NCBI RefSeq assembly: GCF_001425205.1
Contig: NZ_LMDW01000003.1
Coordinates: forward strand, 62,001 to 126,000
Length of the DNA stretch: 64,000 nt
Source of the DNA: Variovorax sp. Root411
GTDB lineage: Bacteria; Pseudomonadota; Gammaproteobacteria; Burkholderiales; Burkholderiaceae_C
Reading direction: 5' to 3'
Positions within the stretch are counted from its first letter, which is position 1; every line of letters starts with the position of its first letter. Shown in pieces: positions 53,695-63,693 of this stretch. The notes under the pieces were generated by a model, which made no database searches, was not told where the DNA came from, and saw only the letters and a list, made by a program, of their open reading frames with translations. Made by a program: the position numbers and the translations under genes.

Positions 53695-54061
53695 TTAATT
53701 GGCCTTGAGCAATCAAGGCTTTGATCGATGATGATGCGAGAAGCGCCAAGAGGTCGTCATATTCAAGGCGATGAGCTACAAATACCACGCTGGGAAAAAA
53801 AGACCACTCCCGCTCTCACGAAGGAAGACAGTCTCAAAACTCGATCAGCTGAAAAAAGCAAAACCGTTCATTACGACCCGAAGGTCGGATGTGGTGAGTG
53901 AGGCAATTGCACGATGGCCGAGACAGATCTCTCGGGCGACGTGTTTTGGCGAGCTGCAGTACTTGCTCGACGAAAAAACCCCCGCCGCGGCGAGTAATTT
54001 TCAAATGCTTTGAGAAATGTCCGGAAGGTGCTTGCTGCTGAGATCGCAGTGGCCGGAGATT
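53695..54061. other. Gap upstream of the 1325-residue gene with a doubtful short reading frame
   Basis: The region holds one plus-strand reading frame of 80 residues (53771-54013, Lys/Arg-rich at its start). Its only ribosome-binding candidate AAGG is two bases from the ATG, too close. I recognise no family. The promoter of the large minus-strand gene should lie near 53700-53780. Nothing else is evident. Confidence 0.5.
53771..54013 (+). CDS. Doubtful 80-residue hypothetical protein
   Basis: The frame encodes a basic N-terminal half (AGKKRPLPLSRRKTVSKLDQLKKAK) and a neutral second half ending ATCFGELQYLLDEKTPAAAS. No family is recognised, and the ribosome-binding site is poorly spaced. It lies divergent from the 1325-residue gene. 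It could be real, a relic, or chance. Confidence 0.2.
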   Translation: MSYKYHAGKKRPLPLSRRKTVSKLDQLKKAKPFITTRRSDVVSEAIARWPRQISRATCFGELQYLLDEKTPAAASNFQML

Positions 54062-54265
54062 TTATCTGCTTGACAATTCGTGAGCTTCGCTGCTACCGAT
54101 TATTCTATCTAAGCGATTGGCGGCTGCTTGCAATTGTCCGCTTTTGAGATACGCCGTAATACCTTGAATATTGGCTTCAAGTTCAGCGACCAAGGCCTCT
54201 GCCCTTTGCAACTTCAGCTCCAATGCATCGCTTAGCCCAGCCGGTTCTGTGATGGCATGTATCAT
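54062..54265 (-). CDS. Small 67-residue helical protein of unknown function
   Basis: The protein is mostly helical. The core DALELKLQRAEALVAELEANIQGITAYLKSGQLQAAANRLDRI has heptad spacing of Leu/Ala and could form a short coiled coil. The gene has a strong AAGGGAG ribosome-binding site six bases before ATG 54265. A perfect -35 hexamer TTGACA (54331-54326) lies about 60 bases upstream, with a dyad TGTGA-N8-TCACA directly behind it. These signals make it more credible than other short frames here. It lies between rmd and the 1325-residue gene on the minus strand. Its function is not known to me. Confidence 0.6.
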   Translation of the reverse strand: MIHAITEPAGLSDALELKLQRAEALVAELEANIQGITAYLKSGQLQAAANRLDRIIGSSEAHELSSR

Positions 54266-54908
54266 GACTAACTCCCTTGAACTTCGGTCTTGGCCGTTAG
54301 ATTACGCGAAATTTCGACTCAAATTTGTCAACCTTGTGATCATAATGTCACAGATTGGTGCGCTGCGTAGTTCGATTAATTCAAAAGTTCTCGGTGTCAA
54401 TTCTCAACCTGATACACGAGCGCATGGCGACAGCGGGTAGTCTGCTAACCGCTAACGCAATTTGGTCCGATGGATGGTCGGAACGCCGGACAGTGCTCCA
54501 GGGGTCTTGGCTTGGCCAGCGCGCAACAACTCGGCCTGCCCGCGCAATCGTGTCGATCGTCTAAATGTGCTCGCCCGCTCGCTGCAGGGCACGCGGTAGT
54601 GGAGGAGTGTGCACGGCGGCACTGCAGTAGGCCATTCAGGACCGGCACTTCGACGGAGCCGCCGCGGCCCTTGCGTGCGCTACCCAGCATCAAAACCGTC
54701 AGCGCCGTTGCCCAAATGCTGAGCCGGTGCACACAGATCAACGAGGTCTGCCTGACGGTGGCACGAGAGTCGGTCGGATTCCGTCCGGGGCATGAACCAT
54801 GCAGGCCGCGGCCGACTTTGCAGTCCGATCGCTCGCCGCAGCGACGGATTCACGCCCCCTGACGAGAGGCCATATGAATGGTCGGATGCGAAGGGGGAGT
54901 CTTGACGT
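54266..54908. other. 643-base region between rmd and the small gene, no recognisable gene
   Basis: The part near 54266-54440 is A/T-rich and holds the promoter of the small gene. From about 54440 to 54880 the sequence turns GC-rich. Short frames occur on both strands, but none has a ribosome-binding site, codon pattern or family likeness that I can support. It may be decayed coding DNA from a past insertion or deletion. Confidence 0.5.
54326..54352 (-). promoter_or_regulatory. Promoter -35 (TTGACA) with adjoining CRP/FNR-like dyad
   Basis: TTGACA on the minus strand (54331-54326) is a perfect sigma-70 -35. The -10 is unclear; GCGTAA or CGTAAT at 18-19 bases are the best. Immediately upstream at 54335-54352 the plus strand reads TGTGATCATAATGTCACA, an 18-base dyad with perfect TGTGA/TCACA arms. 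The spacer is eight rather than the six of classical CRP sites. Confidence 0.45.
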
Positions 54909-56851
<1,943 letters not shown>

Positions 56852-56921
56852 CTATGCCACTGTGTTCCAGCGGAGGTCAATCGTTGGTCCGCTGCGGCTG
56901 CAAATCTGTTCCTGATTGTTC

Positions 56922-57626
56922 TCAGGACATTTGGACGATCCGGCCGTGCTCCATGTGAATCACGCGATTGCACTCCTTGGCGATCAAGTCCGGCGAGTGC
57001 GAAGCAAGTACCAGAATGCCTGACTTGGCCACCACATCCCGCATGCGTTTTTCGGCTTTTTCGGTGAAGTCGGCATCACCTACCGACAGCCATTCGTCCA
57101 TGAGCAGGATGTCGGCCTGAACACTCGTCGAGATCGAAAACGCGAGACGCATCATCATGCCAGTGGAGTAGGTGCGTACAGGCATATTGACGTACTCGCC
57201 CAGTCCACTGAATTCGCAGATTTCGGGCGTAAGCCGATCGAGCTCCTTCTTGCTCATGCCCATCACGAGGCCTCGTAGCATGATGTTTTCGATACCGGTG
57301 GCATCCATTTCGATGCCTAAGGAAGGGTCGATCAAGCTCGCGATCGTGCCTTCGCGGCGAAACTCCCCGGACGAGGGTTCGTAGACGCTGGCGAGCGTAC
57401 GCAGCAGTGTCGATTTACCGGCCCCGTTGTGGCCCACGAGTCCGAGCCGGTCCCCGCTCTTGAGTTCGAGATGGATGCCGCTCAGCGCCTGTACTACGGT
57501 CACGCCGGTTTCCTTGCCGAACCGCCCGCCAGTGACTGATGCTGCCAGTGTTTTTTTAAGCGACGAGGCACCCGCGCCGTAGATTGGAAAGTTGACGGCG
57601 ACGTTCTTGAGAGAAATGAAAGCCAT
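56922..57626 (-). CDS. wzt: Polysaccharide ABC exporter ATPase Wzt (short form)
   Basis: The ATPase of an ABC-2 type polysaccharide exporter has 234 residues. Walker A GHNGAGKST lies near residues 62-70. The signature is YSTGMMMRLAFSISTSV, and Walker B is ILLMDEWLSVGD. The preceding PVRTYSTGM pattern and INFPIYGAGASSLKK N-terminus are typical of Wzt/KpsT. The protein ends soon after the ATPase core (HMEHGRIVQMS) and lacks the C-terminal glycan-binding domain found in Wzt of chain-capped O-antigens. It starts four bases after the wzm stop. Confidence 0.93.
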   Translation of the reverse strand: MAFISLKNVAVNFPIYGAGASSLKKTLAASVTGGRFGKETGVTVVQALSGIHLELKSGDRLGLVGHNGAGKSTLLRTLASVYEPSSGEFRREGTIASLIDPSLGIEMDATGIENIMLRGLVMGMSKKELDRLTPEICEFSGLGEYVNMPVRTYSTGMMMRLAFSISTSVQADILLMDEWLSVGDADFTEKAEKRMRDVVAKSGILVLASHSPDLIAKECNRVIHMEHGRIVQMS

Positions 57627-57629
57627 GGT

Positions 57630-58433
57630 TTAGAGCCAGTAGACGACGCGTCGACGGTATTTTTTGAATAGCAGGCACGACCCGATGAGGCTTAGCGCCG
57701 TCCATCCAAGAATGCCGAACCAACTGTATGGGTTTGCAATGCCACCCATCAGGGGTGTTCGCAACAGGTCCAGCATTTGAGCAAAGGGGTTCCACAAAAT
57801 GTACTTGGCACGGCTGGGAAGATTTTCGGGCAGCCATAGCACGGGCGTCAGGAACATCAGCATCTGCATCAAGCTGGTCACGATCTGGGTTACATCGCGG
57901 TAGCGGGTGCAAATCAGGCCCAGGAGTAGGCCTAGGGCATGAGCGTTGATGATCGCGATGGCGAAGGCTGGAAATACCAGCAACGCATGCCAGCCTACTG
58001 AAATGCCGGCCCAGATCGCGACGGGGACGTAGAGCACAATTTGGTGCGCAAACTGAATCAGATTGCGCGCAATGCTTCGCCACACGAAGAGACTGATCGG
58101 GAAATACCCCTGCTTGAGGTAATTGGCCGAGGAGACAAATGCATTACACGCGTCCGCAACCATGCTCGAGAAAAATCCCCAGAAGATGATGCCGAGCGCA
58201 AGATGGGGGAAAAACTTCGACAGTTCGGTGCCGAACAGCGAACTGTACAGCGGGCCCATGCCACCGATCATGGCGCCCATGCTGAGGGTCAACCACAGGG
58301 GGCCGAGCATGGAGCGCCGATAGCGCAGCACGATATCGAACCAGGCGAGGGTCCACCAGATGTCGGTGCGTCGGGTGCCTTCCCACCAGTCGGACCAAGC
58401 GCTTCTTTGCAGGTTGGAGTGAACTTGGCTCAT
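57630..58433 (-). CDS. wzm: Polysaccharide ABC exporter permease Wzm
   Basis: The 267-residue membrane protein has about six helices (LWLTLSMGAMIGGMGPLYSSLFG, LGIIFWGFFSSMVADACNAF, VLYVPVAIWAGISVGWHALLVFPAF, MLMFLTPVLWLPENLPS) and a conserved Trp/Arg-rich N-terminus before helix 1 (WWTLAWFDIVLRYRRSMLGP). It translocates the undecaprenyl-linked glycan to the periplasm with Wzt. ATG 58433 overlaps the manC stop (ATGA) and is preferred over an upstream frame extension inside manC. Confidence 0.93.
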   Translation of the reverse strand: MSQVHSNLQRSAWSDWWEGTRRTDIWWTLAWFDIVLRYRRSMLGPLWLTLSMGAMIGGMGPLYSSLFGTELSKFFPHLALGIIFWGFFSSMVADACNAFVSSANYLKQGYFPISLFVWRSIARNLIQFAHQIVLYVPVAIWAGISVGWHALLVFPAFAIAIINAHALGLLLGLICTRYRDVTQIVTSLMQMLMFLTPVLWLPENLPSRAKYILWNPFAQMLDLLRTPLMGGIANPYSWFGILGWTALSLIGSCLLFKKYRRRVVYWL

Positions 58434-59848
58434 GCGCGACCGTAGGTGTCTGCTAGGCGGACGATGTCGTCCTCGCCCAGATAGGCGCCACACTGCACTT
58501 CGATGAGGACTAGTTCTTCATTGCCGATATTGGTCAAGCGGTGTTTCTCTTTCATTGGGATGTAGCGGTATTGTCCAGGAAAGGTTTCATGTTCCACGTC
58601 GCCGATCTGCACGATGCCACGTCCCTTTACCACCACCCAGTGCTCGGCACGCTGGTGGTGGTATTGCAATGAAAGGGCTTCGCCGGGCTTGACGGTGATT
58701 CGTTTTACTTTATAGCCGTCCTCCTCTTTCAAGGAGGCGTAGGTTCCCCAAGGGCGATGAACCACGGACGGCAGATTTGCCACTTCATGCTTGCGGGCCT
58801 TCAGCACGTCGACGACCTGTTTCACTTTCTGTGCGCTGTTCTTGTGCAGCACCAGCAGGGCGTCCGGGGTATCGACGATCACGAGGTCGTGCACGCCGAT
58901 GGTGGCGACAACCTTCGAGCCATGGCTATCGACCTGGACGTGTGTGCCAGTGGTATCCAGCGCCACTACATCATCTGGCAACGTATTGCCGCTGGCATCC
59001 GGGGTCTGGGCGTTGGCGACCGCAGGCCACGAGCCTACATCGCTCCAGCCGAATTTGGCTGGTACTACGTGCACATTGGAGGCGTGCTCCATGACCGCGT
59101 AGTCTACGCTGATGTCCGGCTGCAGCCCGAATGCATGGAGATCGAAGTTGATGGCGCTGCCCGACGCCTTGGCGGTGGTCAGTGCATGCCGTGCAGCCCT
59201 GATGACGTCGGGCGCGTGCCGCTCAAATGCTCCAATGATGGCGTCAGCCGTGAAGCTGAACATGCCGCTGTTCCAGTAGTAGCGGCCGGTCGCCAAATAT
59301 TGCTGCGCGGTTTCGAGGTCCGGCTTTTCTACGAAGCGCCTGACGCTCTGGCTCGCGCGAGACACGTGTTCCACTTCGATATAGCCGAATCCTGTGTCGG
59401 GACTGGTGGGGCTCACGCCGAAAACCACAAGGTTGCCTTCTTGCGCGAGACGAAACGCCTCGCTCGCGCTTGCCACGAAGGCGGGTACATCCGGCACCAG
59501 ATGGTCCGCCGAGAGTACGAGCATCACCGTGTCGCTGCCAAACTGGCTCGCGCATTGCAATGCGGCAAGAGCAATGGCCGGCCCGGTATTGCGGCCCTTC
59601 GGTTCCAGGAGGTATGTCGTTGCTGGCGGATCGCTCATCTGAGCCAGTACATCCTTCGTGAGAAACAAGTGATCCTTATTGGTCACGATGAGCAATTCGC
59701 CGGTGCCGCAGGCTTGACCACGCTCGATAGCCTGCTGAAGCAGCGTGGAGTCGCCGATCTTCATGAACGGCTTGGGAAAGGCTTGGCGCGACGCAGGCCA
59801 GAGTCTGGAACCAGCGCCTCCCGAGAGCACCACTGAAAGCAGCCTCAT
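58430..59848 (-). CDS. manC: Mannose-1-phosphate guanylyltransferase / mannose-6-phosphate isomerase
   Basis: The bifunctional enzyme has 472 residues. The N-terminal guanylyltransferase has VVLSGGAGSRLWPASRQAFPKPF and FVEKPDLETA. A C-terminal cupin isomerase domain (about 350-472) shows RPWGTYASLKEEDGYKVKRITVKPGEALSLQYHHQRAEHWVVVKGRG. It makes GDP-mannose, the precursor for Gmd/Rmd. ATG 59848 starts right at the conserved MRLLSVVLSGG. It is the first gene of manC-wzm-wzt-gmd-rmd and faces a glycosyltransferase gene 206 bases away. Confidence 0.95.
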   Translation of the reverse strand: MRLLSVVLSGGAGSRLWPASRQAFPKPFMKIGDSTLLQQAIERGQACGTGELLIVTNKDHLFLTKDVLAQMSDPPATTYLLEPKGRNTGPAIALAALQCASQFGSDTVMLVLSADHLVPDVPAFVASASEAFRLAQEGNLVVFGVSPTSPDTGFGYIEVEHVSRASQSVRRFVEKPDLETAQQYLATGRYYWNSGMFSFTADAIIGAFERHAPDVIRAARHALTTAKASGSAINFDLHAFGLQPDISVDYAVMEHASNVHVVPAKFGWSDVGSWPAVANAQTPDASGNTLPDDVVALDTTGTHVQVDSHGSKVVATIGVHDLVIVDTPDALLVLHKNSAQKVKQVVDVLKARKHEVANLPSVVHRPWGTYASLKEEDGYKVKRITVKPGEALSLQYHHQRAEHWVVVKGRGIVQIGDVEHETFPGQYRYIPMKEKHRLTNIGNEELVLIEVQCGAYLGEDDIVRLADTYGRA

Positions 59849-60054
59849 TGTTTTCCTTTTGCTTGTTGACTCGGGCAATTTTACGGGCAGCCCCTTCCCG
59901 GGCCGGCGCGGCACCCGGAGCGAAGAGCCGCCCCAGGCTCGCCAGAGGCGGTTGCGCAGATAATCGCCCCGCGGCGTCGGCTTCCGGCAACGCCGCCGCC
60001 CGTTCCTGCTCCCACCCCCAAGTTTCGTTCGACCCGTCCTCGGGTCCGCAATCT

Positions 60055-61917
60055 ATGCATGCTGTCTATCGTTTTTTGCTCGCCTTGGCTGCATTTGGCC
60101 GAGGTCCTGGACTGATGGGACGCATTCAGCGGGCATGGCGCATGTTCAAGAAGTCGGGGTGGCCGGGCATTCGCTGGGAGATGGGGCGCCGTATCGGCGG
60201 CTACAACAACTATTCGACCTGGGTGCGCCGCTATGACACGCTGACGCCCGAGTTGCGCGACCGCATCGCCCAGCGTGTGGCCGCCATGAAAGACCGGCCC
60301 CTGATCTCGGTCGTCATGCCCACCTACAACCCGAACCCCGGCTGGCTGCGCGAGGCCATCGAATCGGTGCGGGCGCAGATCTACCCGAACTGGGAACTCT
60401 GCATCGCCGACGACGCCTCTCCCTCGGCGGAGGTGCGCCAGATCCTCAAGACGTACAGCGAGAGCGATCCTCGAATCAAGGTCTTCTTCCGCCCCGAGAA
60501 CGGCCACATTTCGGCCGCATCCAACAGTGCGCTGGAACTGGTCTCGGGCCCCTGGGTCGCGCTGATGGACCACGACGACCTGCTGCCTGCCGACGCGCTT
60601 TTCTGGGTGGCTGATTGCATCGCGGCCCATCCCGGCGTGAAGCTGATCTATTCCGACGAGGACAAGGTCGACGAGGGCGGCCACCGGTTCGGCCCCTACT
60701 TCAAGTGCGACTGGAACGTGGACCTGTTCCGGTCCCAGAACATGTTCAGCCACCTCGGCGTGCTTTCGACCGAGCTCATGCGTTCGGTCGGCGGTTTCCG
60801 CGTCGGCATGGAAGGCTCACAGGATTGGGACCTCGTGCTGCGCTGCATGGAACGCGTCGAGCCCGGGCAGATCCGCCACATTCCGCGGGTGCTGTACCAC
60901 TGGCGCGTGCACAGCGAGAGCACGGCCCGTTCGATGAGCGCCAAGCCCTATGCGGCTATCGCGGGCGAGCGCGCGCTGAACGAGCACTTCGTGCGCACCG
61001 GTGTGCGCGCCACTGCCGAACACCTCGACTTCGGCTATCGGGTGCATTACGCCTTGCCCGATGTCTTACCCTTGGTTTCGGTGATCATCCCCACGCGCAA
61101 CGCCCTGAAACTGACGCGCCAGTGCGTGGAGTCGATCCTCGCGAAGACCAGCTATTCGAACTACGAAATCATCATCGTCGACAACGGCTCCGACGATCCG
61201 GACACGCTGGCCTGGTTCAAGCGCATTGCTTCGGAAAAACCGAATGTCCGCGTGCTGCGCGACGACCGCGACTTCAACTATTCGGCGCTCAACAACGGTG
61301 CGATCCCCGCAGCGAACGGCGAGATCCTCGCGCTGGTGAACAACGACATCGAGGTCATCACGCCCGACTGGCTGAGCGAGATGGTTTGCCTGGCCGTTCA
61401 GCCGGGTGTGGGGGCGGTGGGGGCCCGGCTCTGGTATCCGAACAGGACACTGCAGCACGCAGGCGTGATCCTCGGCATCGGCGGCATTGCCGCGCATGCG
61501 CATCGAGGCATGCCGGTCGGGCGTGAAGGTTATGGCGGCCGCGCCGCACTGATTCAATCGTTCTCCGCTGTCACGGCGGCCTGCCTCGTGATTCAGAAAC
61601 GGCACTACCTCGCCGTGGGCGGCCTCGATGAAGTGCATCTGAAGGAGTCCTTCAACGACATCGACTTCTGCCTGCGCCTGCGCGAAGCGGGCCTGCGCAA
61701 TGTCTGGACGCCGTATGCGGAACTCTTCCATTACGAGTCCGCGACCCGTTCGAAGAACATGTCCCCGAAGAGGGAGGCCCAGTTCCAGGAAGAGTCCGCC
61801 TACATGCTCCAGCGCTGGGGCGATCTCATCCAGAACGACCCCGCCTACAGCCCCAACCTCATGCTGGCCCGCGAAGATTTCAGCTACGCCTGGCCGCCCC
61901 GCCTGCCCCCGGTCTGA
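60055..61917 (+). CDS. Glycosyltransferase with two GT2 domains
   Basis: The protein has 620 residues. The first GT2 domain starts at about residue 82 (PLISVVMPTYNPNPGWLREA, later ALMDHDDLL and YSDEDKVDEGG). A second GT2 domain starts at about 339 (PLVSVIIPTRNALKLTRQCVESIL, VNNDIEVITPDWLSEM, later ESFNDIDFCLRLREAG). The duplication suggests two linkages made by one protein. ATG 60055 is chosen because the sequence before it is low in family character; the open frame extends further upstream into the manC promoter region. The stop TGA overlaps the next gene's ATG. Confidence 0.91.
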   Translation: MHAVYRFLLALAAFGRGPGLMGRIQRAWRMFKKSGWPGIRWEMGRRIGGYNNYSTWVRRYDTLTPELRDRIAQRVAAMKDRPLISVVMPTYNPNPGWLREAIESVRAQIYPNWELCIADDASPSAEVRQILKTYSESDPRIKVFFRPENGHISAASNSALELVSGPWVALMDHDDLLPADALFWVADCIAAHPGVKLIYSDEDKVDEGGHRFGPYFKCDWNVDLFRSQNMFSHLGVLSTELMRSVGGFRVGMEGSQDWDLVLRCMERVEPGQIRHIPRVLYHWRVHSESTARSMSAKPYAAIAGERALNEHFVRTGVRATAEHLDFGYRVHYALPDVLPLVSVIIPTRNALKLTRQCVESILAKTSYSNYEIIIVDNGSDDPDTLAWFKRIASEKPNVRVLRDDRDFNYSALNNGAIPAANGEILALVNNDIEVITPDWLSEMVCLAVQPGVGAVGARLWYPNRTLQHAGVILGIGGIAAHAHRGMPVGREGYGGRAALIQSFSAVTAACLVIQKRHYLAVGGLDEVHLKESFNDIDFCLRLREAGLRNVWTPYAELFHYESATRSKNMSPKREAQFQEESAYMLQRWGDLIQNDPAYSPNLMLAREDFSYAWPPRLPPV

Positions 61918-62900
61918 TGGCACTCGACGTTTCCGTCGCGCTGTGCACCCGCAATGGCGCGCGCTATCTCCCCGAGCAGATCCGCAGCATCTGCACGCAG
62001 ACGCCGTTGCCGCGGGAGATCGTGCTGTCCGACGACGGCTCGACCGACGACACCCTGGCCGTCGTACGCGACACCCTTGCGCAGTGCGGCGTGGCCGATC
62101 GGATCGAATTGCGCGTATTCAGCAACGTGCCGCCGCTGGGTGTCACGCGCAATTTCGAGCAGGCCGTGCGCGCCTGCAGCCATGACCTCATCGCCCTGTG
62201 CGACCAGGACGATGTCTGGCACACCGGCCGCCTCGCGCGCATGGTGGCGCAATTCGAGTCCCGTCCCGACCTGCTGCTGCTGCACACCGACGCGCGTCTC
62301 GTCGATGCTGAGCTGAAACCCCTGGGCTCCACGCTCTTCCACGCGCTGGAAGTGCAGCCCGTAGAACTGGAGGCCATCGCGCATGGCGAGGCCTTCGGTG
62401 TCCTGCTGCGGCGCAATCTCGTGACCGGCGCCACCACGATGTTCCGCAAGACCTTGCTCGAGGTCGCGCTGCCGTTCGCGCCCGAATGGGTGCACGACGA
62501 GTGGCTGGCTGCCGTGGCCGCGGCCATCGGCCGCATGGACGTGTTGCCCGAGCCGACCATCGACTACCGCCAGCACGCCAGCAACCAGATCGGCGCGCGG
62601 CGACTCACCTTGTCCGAGAAGATCGCCAAGGCATTTGCCGAGCGTGGCGACAAGCACGTGGCGCGTCTGCGCCGGGCCGAGGCGCTGCTGCAGCGCCTGC
62701 AGCAGCTCGGCACCGGGGTGCCGGCCCGTTACCTGGAGGCACAGCGTGACAAGGTTGCGCACCAGCGGTTCCGGGCCAAGCTTCCGCCAGCGCGTCCGCT
62801 GCGCCTTTTGCCGATCCTGATCGAGGCGGCGCGCGGCCGCTATGCGCGCTTTGGCCGCGGTGGGCACGCCATCGTGCAGGACTTGCTCGAACGCGGCTGA
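61917..62900 (+). CDS. GT2-family glycosyltransferase
   Basis: The 327-residue GT-A enzyme starts LDVSVALCTRNGARYLPEQIRSICTQTPLPREIVLSDDGSTDDTLAVV and has ALCDQDDVWHTGRLARMV (DxD-like motif), with WVHDEWLAAVAAAIG near residue 190. It resembles rhamnosyl- and related O-antigen transferases. ATG 61917 overlaps the previous TGA by one base. It is convergent with the GT2 gene that follows; their stops are one base apart. Confidence 0.91.
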   Translation: MALDVSVALCTRNGARYLPEQIRSICTQTPLPREIVLSDDGSTDDTLAVVRDTLAQCGVADRIELRVFSNVPPLGVTRNFEQAVRACSHDLIALCDQDDVWHTGRLARMVAQFESRPDLLLLHTDARLVDAELKPLGSTLFHALEVQPVELEAIAHGEAFGVLLRRNLVTGATTMFRKTLLEVALPFAPEWVHDEWLAAVAAAIGRMDVLPEPTIDYRQHASNQIGARRLTLSEKIAKAFAERGDKHVARLRRAEALLQRLQQLGTGVPARYLEAQRDKVAHQRFRAKLPPARPLRLLPILIEAARGRYARFGRGGHAIVQDLLERG

Positions 62901-62901
62901 C

Positions 62902-63648
62902 TCAACTGCGAAGCCGCCAGTACCGCCAGAACGCCCCCGACAGCCACACCTTCAGCAGGCTGGTCAGGTGCCAGTACAGGTACTTCTTGCTCCGGTGGCT
63001 TTCGCGTTGTGCGTCGTGTCGCGCCACCAGGTCTTCACCCACCTGCAGCTTCCAGCCGGCCAGCCGGGTGCGTGCGCAGATGTCGAAATCTTCTCCGTAC
63101 ATGAAGAAGCGCTCGTCGAAGCCACCGAGCTGCCGGTACGCCTCGCTGCGAAACAGCATGAAAAGCCCGGGAATCCACGCCGGCACGCTGGGCCGTACGT
63201 AGCCGGGCTTCTTGCGCCCGACGATCTCGAAGGGGGTGAGCAAGGCCCGGTGCGGCTCCGGCGTGTTCTTTCCCGGCTCCAGGATGCGCGGCGTCAGCAA
63301 TCCGGCGTCGGCCGCGGCTTGCGCCAGCAGCGGCGTCAGTACGTCGCTGTCGAAGCGGATGTCCGGGTTCAGCACCAGGAACCACGGTGTGCCACAGCGC
63401 TCGAAGGCCTGGTTGTGATTGGCGCCGAAGCCCTTGGGACTCGCGTTCCCGATCCGCTCCACCTCGAAGCCCCAGTCGCGGCCAGCGAGCACGTCGGGCT
63501 CGGGAATGTTCAATGTGAGCACGACCTTGGCAATGACGGCTCGGCTGTGCCGGTCCAACTGCTCGAGCAGCGGCAGCACCAGCGAGAGCTGGCCATGGCT
63601 CACGATTGAAATGGTGATCGGGGGGCGGGGGGAGGGAGGCGTGGGCAT
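62902..63648 (-). CDS. GT2-family glycosyltransferase (rhamnosyltransferase-like)
   Basis: The 248-residue protein has ITISIVSHGQLSLVLPLLEQLDRH, LNPDIRFDSDVLTPLLAQAA (DxD-like NPDI) and FMYGEDFDICARTRLAGWKLQVGEDLVARHD, the acceptor-side ED motif of rhamnosyltransferase-like GT2 proteins. It is small for the family but has all conserved parts. ATG 63648 is 45 bases from the divergent transferase gene at the right edge. Confidence 0.9.
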   Translation of the reverse strand: MPTPPSPRPPITISIVSHGQLSLVLPLLEQLDRHSRAVIAKVVLTLNIPEPDVLAGRDWGFEVERIGNASPKGFGANHNQAFERCGTPWFLVLNPDIRFDSDVLTPLLAQAAADAGLLTPRILEPGKNTPEPHRALLTPFEIVGRKKPGYVRPSVPAWIPGLFMLFRSEAYRQLGGFDERFFMYGEDFDICARTRLAGWKLQVGEDLVARHDAQRESHRSKKYLYWHLTSLLKVWLSGAFWRYWRLRS

Positions 63649-63693
63649 GGTCTAATTTCGCTCGGGAATTCTAGGGTTCCCCAACCCCCACAC

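Noticed and set aside
54445..54741. 98-residue minus-strand frame and overlapping plus-strand frames as transposase relics
   Set aside because: No DDE motif, terminal repeats or ribosome-binding site could be found, and the translation matches nothing I recognise.
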